Shown: in pieces, positions 32,961 to 41,929 of the stretch
Position numbering within the stretch: position 1 is the stretch's first letter
Layout of the letters: each line of letters starts with the position of its first letter
Assembly: GCA_028709805.1 (NCBI GenBank)
Contig: JAQUTL010000023.1
Span: forward strand, 1-45,664
Direction of reading: 5' to 3'
Source: Victivallaceae bacterium
GTDB lineage: Bacteria; Verrucomicrobiota; Lentisphaeria; Victivallales; Victivallaceae
DNA length: 45,664 nt
Notes under the pieces: model-generated
Seen by the model: only the letters and a program-made list of their open reading frames with translations
The model's database searches: none
What the model was told of the DNA's origin: nothing
Made by a program: the position numbers and the translations under genes

Positions 32961-33914
32961 TCACTCCGCGCGCAGGGTGTAAGCCTCGCTTTCCAGTGGA
33001 GCGATCAGTTCCATGCAGCTGTTTTTCGCCTCCGGCCAACTCCATGCCAGCCAGTTGACCGCGAATTCCTCAAGATCGGGGATAAAAAGATAACCAGGCG
33101 GATTTTCCGCGCCGCCGTCGGTGCCGCGGTAGAGGTCGCGCAGAGCCGCGAACGCCCCTTCAAAAATGTTTCTGAGCTGATAGAGCCGCTCGGCGATCAT
33201 CATTTCGGTGATCGGCGGAGCAAACTCGGCGCTCGACGCGAACCCGGTCAGCTTGAACACCGCCCGCAGACTGGGAAAAACCCTGCGGCTCACCGGCTGG
33301 AACTGGAGAACTCCGGAGCGGCAGAGCGCGGCGGCGTCCTCCGGCAGCGCGGCGGCCAGTTCTTTTATGCCGAGGTACTCGCCGTGCGGCTTCCCGGTCG
33401 GCGGCAGCGCAAGCCCGTCCGCCTGGGGAGCGGCGAGGCAGCAGCGGGCCAGCTCGATGCACAGGGCCGGACTTGCGGCGGCGATGTCGAGTTTGCCCAG
33501 CGCGTCGCAGACCCGGCGGGCGAGCGCGGCAAAATTGGTGTTTTCTTCGGCGTCGGAAAGGTGGTTGGCCAGCAGTCCGGCCACTGCCGCCGGGTCTCCG
33601 GACAGGCTCATCACGGCACGGACGTTGCGTTTTCGGTAATAGCGCGCGGCGTCGATCAGCCCGGTTTCCTCAAGCACTCTGACCACCGCGTTGTTCACCT
33701 CGGCGCGGGTGAACACCGGATTGCGGCGCGGATTGTTGCGCAGCGCGTATTCAACCGCCAGAGCGACATCTTCGGCCAGATAGCTTTCCGGCGTGTCGGT
33801 GCGGACAAATGCCTGAAGTATCGCGAGGTGGAGCGAGTCGAGATTGAACGCGGCGGCCCCGCCGTCTGGCCCGACCACCATGATCGGCCGTCCTGCCGCG
33901 GGAGCGTTTTTCAC
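32961..33914 (-). CDS. Unrecognised protein with ATP-cone-like N-terminus, coupled to nrdR
   Basis: This is a 317-aa protein. Residues about 11-96 follow the ATP-cone layout. They open with VVGPDGGAAAFNLDSLHLAI, in place of the usual V.KRdG...FD..Ki..ai, and close with a helix pair ending AARYYRKRN. The basic Lys-Arg pair before the DG is replaced by Gly-Pro, so nucleotide binding may be altered. The remaining 220 residues, mostly helical and with several cysteines, match no family I know. It starts with GTG that overlaps the nrdR stop as GTGA, so the two are translationally coupled. A role in sensing or regulating nucleotide reduction is a reasonable but untested inference. Confidence 0.6.
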   Translation of the reverse strand: MKNAPAAGRPIMVVGPDGGAAAFNLDSLHLAILQAFVRTDTPESYLAEDVALAVEYALRNNPRRNPVFTRAEVNNAVVRVLEETGLIDAARYYRKRNVRAVMSLSGDPAAVAGLLANHLSDAEENTNFAALARRVCDALGKLDIAAASPALCIELARCCLAAPQADGLALPPTGKPHGEYLGIKELAAALPEDAAALCRSGVLQFQPVSRRVFPSLRAVFKLTGFASSAEFAPPITEMMIAERLYQLRNIFEGAFAALRDLYRGTDGGAENPPGYLFIPDLEEFAVNWLAWSWPEAKNSCMELIAPLESEAYTLRAE

Positions 33915-34366
33915 TGATGTTCTCCCAGCGTGCGGATCTCTTCGATGAACTCTTCGACATCCTTGAATTTACGGTACACCGAGGCGAAGCGGACGTATGC
34001 CACCTGATCCAGTTTCCGCAGCGAGTCCATGACCGCGGCGCCGATGGCGGAACTCGGAACCTCTTTGTCGTATTCGTTCTGCACCCGGATGGTGACTTCG
34101 TCGACGACTTTCAGAATTTCGTCATCGGAGATCGGCCGCTTGTAACAGGCGTTTGAAATGCCGCGGAACAGTTTGTCGCGGTCGAAATCCTCCGGTATGC
34201 CGTTGCGTTTCACCACGCGGAGTTCGCTTTGAATGATTCCCTCGTAGGTGGTGAACCGGTGCTGGCAGGCGGTGCATTCGCGGCGGCGACGGACGCCGGA
34301 ACCGTCTTTGACCGCCCGGCTGTCGATCACTTTGTCATCCTGGCATCCGCATTTCGGGCAGCGCAT
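33911..34366 (-). CDS. nrdR: NrdR, repressor of ribonucleotide reductase genes
   Basis: This 151-aa protein has the N-terminal zinc ribbon (MRCPKCGC, then CTACQHRF), an ATP-cone (VVKRNGIPEDFDRDKL) and a normal length. NrdR binds ATP or dATP and represses nrd genes through NrdR boxes. I start at the ATG before RCPKCGC; 30 further residues in frame upstream have no family character and overlap the preceding gene. It begins 4 nt after the stop of the lipoprotein gene and shares GTGA with the next gene. No nrd gene lies in the window. Confidence 0.95.
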   Translation of the reverse strand: MRCPKCGCQDDKVIDSRAVKDGSGVRRRRECTACQHRFTTYEGIIQSELRVVKRNGIPEDFDRDKLFRGISNACYKRPISDDEILKVVDEVTIRVQNEYDKEVPSSAIGAAVMDSLRKLDQVAYVRFASVYRKFKDVEEFIEEIRTLGEHQ

Positions 34367-34370
34367 GGTG

Positions 34371-35444
34371 TTATTTCTCCCAGATGTCTTCGAGTGCGGC
34401 GAAATCGTCGAACACAACGCCGCCGAAGGCCTGATGTGCGGCGCACAGCTTCTCAACCGCCTTCAGCCCGACCATGAATTGTTTGAACGACCTCCGGCGC
34501 AGCGCCGGACCGCCGCTTTCGGCGTGTCTTGACAGCGGCAGAAGCAGTCCGATCGCGCTTTTTCGTGCGGTCGCTTCAAGCATTGGCGCCATTCTCCGGC
34601 CGATTTCGGCGCTGGCTCCCTTGCGTGCGTCGAACACGGTGAAGTCAAACTCGGCGGCGAACTGCTCCACCGTTCCGGCGGTCAGGTCTCCGGCGGCGGC
34701 CCGCTCCGGAATGAAAATCGGCGCGGCGGCGGCGAAGGTCAGGCCGTCGATCGCCTTTTTTGCGGCGAGTTTAGCCTTGAGCGCGGCGAAGGTGTCGAAC
34801 CCTTTCTTGACCAGCAGGTCGTTGTCGCGTCCCGGTCCGTAGGCCGGATCGCTCCAGCCGTAAAGGTTGCCGGGGGGCAGGTCGGTGTTGGCGGCGGAGA
34901 AGAATTCGACATCGAAACTGAACATCACGCCGTCGAATTTCGCATTGGGATGGCGAAGTTGATAACGGGCAAAGTTTTCGGCCACGTCCTCGATCACGTC
35001 GTGCGGCGGATTGATCCATGTGCGGATGAATGTGTTGCCGGACCGATACCAGAGATTGTCGCTCATTTTCAGTTCAAGGCAGGCCTTGACGCCGGATTTG
35101 TGCAGCTGCGGGATGAGTTTGTCCAGCATGTGCTGGTATTCGGTGGAGGTGAAGAACTCGCGGTCGTATTCGATGTAGGCAGCGTCGACGCCGAGCAGGG
35201 CAAGCCGTTCCGCAAGTTTGTCCGGCGCTCCGGCAAAGAAATTCAGGCTGCCGCGCTTCAGGAATACTCCGGTGATCCGTTCGCCGGAGACGGCCGCTTT
35301 GAATTCGGCGGCGCGTTCGGAGATATCGCCGGCGGTGTCCGGCAGCATCCGCCGCGCATCGTCTCCGTTCATAAACTCCGGCGCGGAACAGCCGGAGAAA
35401 AGCATTATCAGGGCGCTTACAAAAGGCAAGGCTGAAAATTTCAT
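34371..35444 (-). CDS. Lipoprotein of unknown function, barrel-like
   Basis: This 357-aa protein begins with a lipoprotein signal: hydrophobic stretch, then LFSGC with the lipidated Cys at residue 19. The mature part has alternating strand and helix segments, for example RITGVFLKRG, VDAAYIEYDREFF, FDGVMFSFDVEFF and FGGVVFDDFAALEDIW near the end. This is the rhythm of a TIM barrel like those of glycosidase-related families. Acidic residues at the strand ends (YDREFF, SFDVEFF, FDDF) could be catalytic. No family is recognised. It is the first gene of a minus-strand group leading into nrdR only 4 nt later. Confidence 0.6.
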   Translation of the reverse strand: MKFSALPFVSALIMLFSGCSAPEFMNGDDARRMLPDTAGDISERAAEFKAAVSGERITGVFLKRGSLNFFAGAPDKLAERLALLGVDAAYIEYDREFFTSTEYQHMLDKLIPQLHKSGVKACLELKMSDNLWYRSGNTFIRTWINPPHDVIEDVAENFARYQLRHPNAKFDGVMFSFDVEFFSAANTDLPPGNLYGWSDPAYGPGRDNDLLVKKGFDTFAALKAKLAAKKAIDGLTFAAAAPIFIPERAAAGDLTAGTVEQFAAEFDFTVFDARKGASAEIGRRMAPMLEATARKSAIGLLLPLSRHAESGGPALRRRSFKQFMVGLKAVEKLCAAHQAFGGVVFDDFAALEDIWEK

Positions 35445-35573
35445 AATCCGGTTCCTTTGAGTAAATCACATAAAATTATCACGTCAAACGGCGAATGTCA
35501 AATCTTCAAGGTCGATTTTGGCGCTCTTTGCGTGTCGGACGGCGCGTATTTTGCAATATTTATCACGTTTGTT

Positions 35574-35601
35574 TTGATTTTATATTGTTAGGAAGTATAT
35601 T
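35574..35601 (+). promoter_or_regulatory. pheAp: Predicted pheA promoter
   Basis: TTGATT (35574-35579), 16 nt, TATATT (35596-35601). The predicted start is near 35608, about 32 nt before the ATG. The rest of 35445-35639 shows nothing else. Confidence 0.55.
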
Positions 35602-35639
35602 TACAGCGGAAATATTTTTTTAATTGGAATGGACAATTC

Positions 35640-36725
35640 ATGGACAAAACCGGAATCGAACAACTTCGCAGCGAAATCGATCGCATTGACGGCGAAATCG
35701 TCAAACTTCTCGGAGAGCGCTGTCACGTCGCCGGCGCCATCGGAGAATGGAAAAAAGAGCGCGGACTGGCGGTCTACGACCCCTCCCGCGAAGACGAGGT
35801 CTATGAAAAAATATTGCGGTTCAACGCCGGACGGATGCCTGATGCGTCGCTGCGGGCGGTTTACCGGGAAATAATTTCCGCGGCCAGGTCGCTCGAACGG
35901 CCGCTGACCGTGGCCTGCCTTGGTCCGGAGGGGACGTTCAGCTGTCAGGCGGCGGCCGGGCGCTTCGGCGCTTCGGCGGCGCTTTTGGCCGAGCGCACCA
36001 TCCCGGATGTCTTTTCCGCCGTCGAATGCGGCCGGGCCGACTATGGCTGCGTGCCGGTGGAAAACTCCACCGACGGCGTGGTGACCGGCACGCTGGACCG
36101 CTTTTTTGAGTCCACACTGAAAATCTTTGGGGAATGCCGCATGGCGATTCATCACAATCTTGCCGGATTCGGCCCGATCGCCGGCATCCGCCGGATATAT
36201 TCACACCGTCAGGCGCTGGCGCAGTGCCGGAATTTTCTTCAGGATAAGTTTCACAACTGCGAGATCGTGGAGACCGCCAGCACCGCTCAGGCGGCGCTCC
36301 GGGCGGCGCAGGAGGGGGGCGGCGCCGCGGCGCTCTGCGGTGTTTCCGCCGCGGAACTCGCCGGGCTGCCGCTGCTGCTGGAGAACGTGGAGGACTCCGC
36401 CGCCAACATCACCCGTTTCCTGTTCATCGGCCGTGAAGACCGCGAGCCGACCGGAAACGACAAAACCAGTTTGTGCATCGGCATGCCGGACCGGGTGGGG
36501 GCGTTGTACGATGCGCTGGCGCCGTTCAAAGACGGCGGCGTGTCGATGACCATGATCGAGAGCCGGCCGGGACGGGTGTCGGCGTTTGAATACTGTTTCT
36601 TTGTGGACGTCGTCGGCCATCGGCGCGACGGGAAGGTGGCGGCGGCTTTGCGCGCCGCCTCCGGGATATGTTCATTTGTCAAGGTCCTCGGCAGCTATCC
36701 GTGCTCCGCGGACGGCGTGATCTGA
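35640..36725 (+). CDS. pheA: Bifunctional chorismate mutase / prephenate dehydratase
   Basis: This 361-aa enzyme makes phenylpyruvate for phenylalanine. The AroQ-type mutase domain (about residues 1-90) includes RSEIDRIDGEIVKLLGER. The dehydratase (about 93-270) starts CLGPEGTFS and holds the TRF catalytic motif in ANITRFLFIG. A C-terminal ACT domain (about 280-355), with IESRPGRVSAFEYCFFVD, provides feedback inhibition by phenylalanine. It appears as a short operon with purQ 37 nt downstream. The upstream ATG at 35629 is out of frame. Confidence 0.96.
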   Translation: MDKTGIEQLRSEIDRIDGEIVKLLGERCHVAGAIGEWKKERGLAVYDPSREDEVYEKILRFNAGRMPDASLRAVYREIISAARSLERPLTVACLGPEGTFSCQAAAGRFGASAALLAERTIPDVFSAVECGRADYGCVPVENSTDGVVTGTLDRFFESTLKIFGECRMAIHHNLAGFGPIAGIRRIYSHRQALAQCRNFLQDKFHNCEIVETASTAQAALRAAQEGGGAAALCGVSAAELAGLPLLLENVEDSAANITRFLFIGREDREPTGNDKTSLCIGMPDRVGALYDALAPFKDGGVSMTMIESRPGRVSAFEYCFFVDVVGHRRDGKVAAALRAASGICSFVKVLGSYPCSADGVI

Positions 36726-36762
36726 ACGAAGTGAAAAATTAAAATACATGCGAGGATGTGCA

Positions 36763-37569
36763 ATGGACAGAAAAGACGTTAAAGTTCTGGTGATAACCGG
36801 ATTCGGACTTAACTGCGAACGCGAGACCGGCGTGGCGTTCAACCATGCCGGAGCCACTGCCGAGCTGGTGCATCTCAACGATCTCATCGCCGGCAAGCGG
36901 AGTCTGGAAGAGTTCCATATTTTAACTTTCATCGGCGGGTTCAGTTTTGGCGACCATCTCGGCGCCGGAACGATTTTCGCCAACCGCGTGGAGTTCAAAC
37001 TGCGCGATCAGCTTCAGAAGTTTATCGCCGACGGCAAGCTGATTATCGGCATCTGCAACGGACTCCAGACGCTGAGCCGGCTGGGTCTGGTTCCGGCGCT
37101 CAAGGGAAAATACTTTACTCAACAGTGCGCGCTCGGCCATAACGACTGCGGCACGTTCCGGGACGACTGGTGCACATTGAAGGCCAATCCCGCCAGCCCC
37201 TGCGTTTTCACCCGCGGGATTGACACGGTTCGCCTGCCGCTGCGCCACGGCGAGGGAAAATTCATCGCGGACGACGCGACGCTGGCCGAGATCGAGGCAA
37301 AAAATCTGGTTGCGCTGCGCTATGTCAACAGCGACGGCACTCCGGCCGTCGATTTCCCCGCCAATCCGAACGGCTCGCTCCATGCGATCGCCGGCGTCTG
37401 CGATGAAACCGGCCGGATATTCGGACTTATGCCGCACCCGGAGGCCTTTCTTTCACCGTACAACTCTCCCAGCTGGACGGCCGACAAGATCGCCGGCACA
37501 CTTCCGGCCGAGGGCGAAGGGGTGATTTTCTTTAAAAACGCCGTTGATTATCTCGCCGGCCAGCGATAA
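36763..37569 (+). CDS. purQ: Phosphoribosylformylglycinamidine synthase glutaminase subunit
   Basis: This 268-aa class I amidotransferase supplies ammonia from glutamine for purine synthesis. The nucleophile is C98 in GICNGLQ, and the His-Glu pair is in MPHPEAF near the C-terminus. The N-terminal VLVITGFGLNCERE and TFIGGFSFGDHLGAG fit the PurQ family, which also handles the longer gammaproteobacterial-like enzyme as a fused domain. The length is nearer 270 than the 225 of the short PurQ type. I start at ATG 36763 with GAGG upstream; the ATG at 36748 lacks a site. The synthetase subunit is not in the window. The debranching gene follows after 11 nt. Confidence 0.93.
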   Translation: MDRKDVKVLVITGFGLNCERETGVAFNHAGATAELVHLNDLIAGKRSLEEFHILTFIGGFSFGDHLGAGTIFANRVEFKLRDQLQKFIADGKLIIGICNGLQTLSRLGLVPALKGKYFTQQCALGHNDCGTFRDDWCTLKANPASPCVFTRGIDTVRLPLRHGEGKFIADDATLAEIEAKNLVALRYVNSDGTPAVDFPANPNGSLHAIAGVCDETGRIFGLMPHPEAFLSPYNSPSWTADKIAGTLPAEGEGVIFFKNAVDYLAGQR

Positions 37570-37580
37570 AGAGTTCCGCT

Positions 37581-40500
37581 ATGGCGCTGACCCAGCAGAT
37601 GATTCCCGACCGCCGCGTGCGGATATGCGGCAGCACGGTTGAATTTCGCCTTTCCGGGGTGCCGGACGGCGAGATCGCATTTGTCCGGACCAATCTTGGA
37701 ATGGCACGCGTTCACCGGCGGGAGTTCGTCGAGGCGCTGGAGTTGGAAAAACCGGCGGTCGGGCGTGACTGGCACGACATTCCGATGACCAGCGTCGGGT
37801 TCGGCGTCTGGAAACTCACACTGCCGCTGCTGGAGATCGGCGGATTCTCCGCAAAATGCTTCTCGATGCGCGAAAAGCGGATGACCTGGGCAGACGGCGA
37901 CAACTTTCAAATGAAGGTTGAGCCGCCGCATACGGTGGGGGCCAATCTGATTTACAGTGCGTTTGTCCGTCAGTTCGGCCCGAACCTGTGCCGGGCCGAA
38001 CGCGACCGTTCGCATGACGGCGCCTACGAACAGCTCAACGGCTCCGGCGGCGTGGCCATTCCGCGCTCCGGCACGTTCCGCGACCTCATCCGCGAGGTTG
38101 ACTTTATTTTAAACAAGCTTGGGTTTCAGATAATCCAGCTTCTGCCGGTGCATCCGGTGCCGGTGAGTTTCGGCCGGATGGGGCTGTTCGGCAGTCCGTT
38201 TGCCGCCGTCGACTACTTCAGTGTCGATCCCCAGCTGGCGGAATTCGACACCCGCGCCACTCCGATCGACCAATTTGTCGAGCTTGTCGACGCGGTCCAC
38301 GCCGAGGACGGGCGCCTGTTCATGGATATTCCGGTGAATCACACCGGTTGGGGGTCGGTATTTCAGAACAACCACCCGGAATGGTTTGTTCACGACGAGA
38401 GCAACGCCTTTGTTTCGCCCGGAGCCTGGGGCGTGGTGTGGTCTGACCTCTGCAAGCTGGACTATTCGCCGGAGGTCACCCGGCGCATGGCCGATGTTTT
38501 CCTTTTCTGGTGTTCGCTTGGCGTTGACGGATTCCGCTGCGACGCCGGATATATGATTCCGAAGTCGGCGTGGGACTACATTGTGGCCAGAGTTCGCCTC
38601 CAGTATCCGCTGACGGTTTTTCTGCTTGAGGGGCTTGGCGGTCCGCCTGCCACGCAGGAGCGTCTGCTGGGCGACAGCGGACTGAATTGGGCGTATTCGG
38701 AAATATTTCAGAATTACGATCGCGGGCAGATCGAATATTATTACAATTATCTTGCGGGCGGCCACCGGCGCAACGGTCTGCTGGTGAATTATGCGGAAAC
38801 ACATGACAATCCGCGGCTGGCTGCGACCGGGAAGGCGTGGAGCCGGCAGCGCTGCGAGGTGGCGGCGCTGCTTTCTGACGCCGGCGCGTTCGGCATCACC
38901 AACGGCGTGGAGTTTTACGCCGTTGAGCGGGTCGACGTGCATCTGGATTCCGGATTGAACTGGGGCGCGGCCGACAATCAGGTGGAGCACATTGCCAGAC
39001 TCAACCGTCTGCTGTCGGTCAATCCGTGTTTCCGGGCCGGTGCCGAATGGGAGTTCGTGCATACCGGCTCCGGCAATATTCTGGCGGTGCTGCGCAAGGC
39101 GGAGGGCGGGAAAAAATTTCTGCTCTGCCTGTTCAATCTCGACCGCGAAAAGACGCAGGCGGTGACGTGGCGCGCCACGCCGTTGTCCGGCCGCGTCGTG
39201 GATTTGCTCTCCGGGCGTGAATTTACGATTGACGCGTCCGGCACATTGTCGCTTGAGCCGTGCGGCACGCTGGTGCTGTCCGGAGATCCGGACGATTTTG
39301 CGGCGTTGTCCGGCGCCGCGTCCGGCGGTGAGCCGGACATGGTTTCCCGGCAGCGGCTTTCCGCCGCCGCGCTGATGGCTTGGGCTCATTTTCATCGCAA
39401 CTCGCATCTGGATTTCAAGCCGTCCGCGCTTGCCGATCTTCTGTTTGACGATGTTGACGGGTTCATCCGGACGGTTTCCGGGCGCGACGTCGGCGCCTGC
39501 GTCCACTACGCGCTCGACGCCGATCTGCGGCGGCAGGTGATGGTTTTCCGCGACGGTATACTGGCGGTTCGCTGCCCGGACCGGTTTGAAGCCAAGGTTT
39601 CCCTTGCCTCCGGCGCGGCGGTATGGTTTTCCCGCAGTATGAAACTGGCTGGCGGGGATTCGTTCTGTTTCCTGTATTTTCCGCTTGAGGCGCCGTCAGT
39701 GCCGCAGGAGCTGACGATTTCATTTGCGATTTTCGGTTCCGGCGGCGTCCGTCGCTGCCGCGGTACGCTGCTGCTGCTGCCCTGCGGGGACGCGGTGCGG
39801 GTTAAAATGGCGTTCACCCGTCATGAACTGCTGCGCTGCGACCGGTATGCCTTGCTTGCCAACAATCTCGGCGGCTACTCTCAGGTCAAGTCGTGGACCG
39901 AGCTGCACAGCAAATACGATGCGATACTGGCGGCGAACTGCAATTCCGATTTCCCGGTGGACCGTCAGGTCATGTTCACCCGCTGCCGTTCGTGGATGGT
40001 CTTCCGCGACTACTCGTTCAGTCTGGACATCGGTTGCATGGATATCTGGTCGATCGGATTTCCGAACGCCACGCAATGGCGGTTGACGGTGCCGGTGGGG
40101 CAGGGAATGACCGTGTCGCTGGTGCTTCAGCTGCGTATGGCGGAGGAGGGCAATGCGATCCGGCTTACGTTCCGGCGGCTTTCCGGCGGCGGCGGCCACC
40201 TGCCGGACTCCCAGCCGGTGAAGATCATTGTGCGTCCGGACGTGGAGGACCGGGTGAATCACACGGTCACCAAAGCGTTTACCGGCGCCGAACAGCGTTT
40301 TCCGCAGGCGGTGCTGCCGTTTGAGGACGGGTTTTCATTTCAGCCGGGAGAACGCCGGCTGACGCTGCGGATGCCTGGAGCGAAATTTGTCAGCCAGCCG
40401 GAGTGGTCGTACATGGTCGATTTGCCGCGCGAACGCTATTACGGGCTGGAGTGCGCGACCGATCTTTTCAGTCCGGGCTATCTGGAGTTTCAGCTTGCCG

Positions 40501-41774
40501 GCGGAACCGAGGCGGAACTTGAAGGCGAAGTGGTATTTCCCGGTTCGGTTCCGGCCAAATGGGGTGAAAAGCCGGGATTCCCGCCGGACATTCCGCTGCC
40601 GGAGGCTTTGCGGCGGGCGGTTGACGTCTTTGTCGTCAAGCGCGACACGGCCTCCACGGTAATCGCCGGTTATCCGTGGTTTCTCGACTGGGGGCGCGAC
40701 ACGCTGATCTGTCTGCGCGGCCTGATCGCCGCCGGAAAGTTGACCGAGGCGGCCGGAATCGTGCGGAAATTCGCCACGTTCGAACAGAATGGAACCATTC
40801 CAAACATGATTCACGGAATGGACGTCTCAAACCGCGACACCTCGGACGCTCCTTTGTGGCTGATCGTGGCGGTGAAGGATATGGTCGCTGCTTCCGGCAA
40901 TGACCAGATCATGATCCGGCGCTGCGGAAAGCGGCGGCTGCAGGATATTTTGCTGGATATTGTGGCCAATTACCGTTCCGGTACGCCCAACGGCATTGCA
41001 ATGGACGAGGCGAGCGGACTGATCTTCTCGCCGTCGCACTTTACCTGGATGGACACCAATTATCCGGCTGCTTCTCCGCGGGAGGGCTATCCGGTGGAAA
41101 TTCAGGCGCTGTGGTATGCGGCGCTGAATTTTCTGTCCGGATACGACGCCTCGCTGGGCAAACTGGCCGACCGGGTGCGCGACAGCCTGATGCGCTATTT
41201 CCGGCTCGACGGCGACGCCGGATATTCGGACTGTCTGCATTGCTCTCCCGGTGTTCCGGCGGCGCGGGCGGTGCGGGACAACGCCGTCCGCCCCAACCAG
41301 CTGCTGGCGGTGACGCTGGGCGCGGTGACCGATCGCGGCCACTGTCTGGCAATACTGCGTTCCGCCGAAAAGTTGCTGATCCCCGGCGCGATACGGAGTC
41401 TGGCCGATGCTCCGGTCACGCCGCCGCTGCCGGTCTATTGGCGCGGCGCCCTTCTCAATGATCCGGACCATCCCTACCGCGGAGTTTATCGCGGTTCCGA
41501 GGATACCGAGCGCAAGGTGGCCTATCACAACGGCACCGCGTGGTGCTGGCCGTTTCCGCTCTATGTCGAGGCGCTCTATATGCTTGGCGGAGAGGCGGTG
41601 AAAAGCTGGTGTGTGGGCTATCTCAATTCCGCCAGAACGCTGATGTCCGACGCGGTGCCGTGGCAGCTGCCCGAGGTGGCGGACGGCGACTGGCCGCACC
41701 GCTGGGGCGGCTGCGGCGCCCAGGCGTGGAGTGCTACCGAATTTCTCCGGGTGTGGACGCTGCTTAACCGGTAA
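37581..41774 (+). CDS. Bifunctional glycogen debranching enzyme, GH13 plus GH133
   Basis: This 1397-aa protein joins two activities of indirect debranching. Its N-terminal GH13-type barrel has four conserved regions: D249 in DIPVNHTG, nucleophile candidate D321 in GFRCDAGY, acid candidate E350 in FLLEGLGG, and D409 in ETHDNPR; these would transfer maltooligosaccharide branches. A middle beta domain (about 755-960) has ALLANNLGGYSQ and SKYDAILAA, like the GDE_N domain. The C-terminal alpha/alpha barrel (about 1020-1395) has DWGRDTLICLRG, NRDTSDAPLW and REGYPVEIQALWY, typical of GH133 amylo-1,6-glucosidase. This order resembles eukaryotic AGL/Gdb1 rather than bacterial GlgX. No signal peptide is seen, so it acts on cytoplasmic glycogen. 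It is probably in one operon with pheA and purQ. Confidence 0.88.
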   Translation: MALTQQMIPDRRVRICGSTVEFRLSGVPDGEIAFVRTNLGMARVHRREFVEALELEKPAVGRDWHDIPMTSVGFGVWKLTLPLLEIGGFSAKCFSMREKRMTWADGDNFQMKVEPPHTVGANLIYSAFVRQFGPNLCRAERDRSHDGAYEQLNGSGGVAIPRSGTFRDLIREVDFILNKLGFQIIQLLPVHPVPVSFGRMGLFGSPFAAVDYFSVDPQLAEFDTRATPIDQFVELVDAVHAEDGRLFMDIPVNHTGWGSVFQNNHPEWFVHDESNAFVSPGAWGVVWSDLCKLDYSPEVTRRMADVFLFWCSLGVDGFRCDAGYMIPKSAWDYIVARVRLQYPLTVFLLEGLGGPPATQERLLGDSGLNWAYSEIFQNYDRGQIEYYYNYLAGGHRRNGLLVNYAETHDNPRLAATGKAWSRQRCEVAALLSDAGAFGITNGVEFYAVERVDVHLDSGLNWGAADNQVEHIARLNRLLSVNPCFRAGAEWEFVHTGSGNILAVLRKAEGGKKFLLCLFNLDREKTQAVTWRATPLSGRVVDLLSGREFTIDASGTLSLEPCGTLVLSGDPDDFAALSGAASGGEPDMVSRQRLSAAALMAWAHFHRNSHLDFKPSALADLLFDDVDGFIRTVSGRDVGACVHYALDADLRRQVMVFRDGILAVRCPDRFEAKVSLASGAAVWFSRSMKLAGGDSFCFLYFPLEAPSVPQELTISFAIFGSGGVRRCRGTLLLLPCGDAVRVKMAFTRHELLRCDRYALLANNLGGYSQVKSWTELHSKYDAILAANCNSDFPVDRQVMFTRCRSWMVFRDYSFSLDIGCMDIWSIGFPNATQWRLTVPVGQGMTVSLVLQLRMAEEGNAIRLTFRRLSGGGGHLPDSQPVKIIVRPDVEDRVNHTVTKAFTGAEQRFPQAVLPFEDGFSFQPGERRLTLRMPGAKFVSQPEWSYMVDLPRERYYGLECATDLFSPGYLEFQLAGGTEAELEGEVVFPGSVPAKWGEKPGFPPDIPLPEALRRAVDVFVVKRDTASTVIAGYPWFLDWGRDTLICLRGLIAAGKLTEAAGIVRKFATFEQNGTIPNMIHGMDVSNRDTSDAPLWLIVAVKDMVAASGNDQIMIRRCGKRRLQDILLDIVANYRSGTPNGIAMDEASGLIFSPSHFTWMDTNYPAASPREGYPVEIQALWYAALNFLSGYDASLGKLADRVRDSLMRYFRLDGDAGYSDCLHCSPGVPAARAVRDNAVRPNQLLAVTLGAVTDRGHCLAILRSAEKLLIPGAIRSLADAPVTPPLPVYWRGALLNDPDHPYRGVYRGSEDTERKVAYHNGTAWCWPFPLYVEALYMLGGEAVKSWCVGYLNSARTLMSDAVPWQLPEVADGDWPHRWGGCGAQAWSATEFLRVWTLLNR

Positions 41775-41929
41775 ATGCGGCCTGACTTGGGATTTTTCTG
41801 AAATGTATTACGTCTGCGGGAGGAGGCTCGCTTGCTGTGACCGGAGACGGACATTCATTGAATGATCGGATTATAAGGATTTGGCCGGAATATCGCCGTC
41901 GCCGTATTTTTTCCGCGGCGCGTCGGCTG

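Noticed and set aside
38109..39506. A 465-aa minus-strand frame inside the debranching gene
   Set aside because: Low-complexity basic composition opposite a gene with conserved catalytic motifs.
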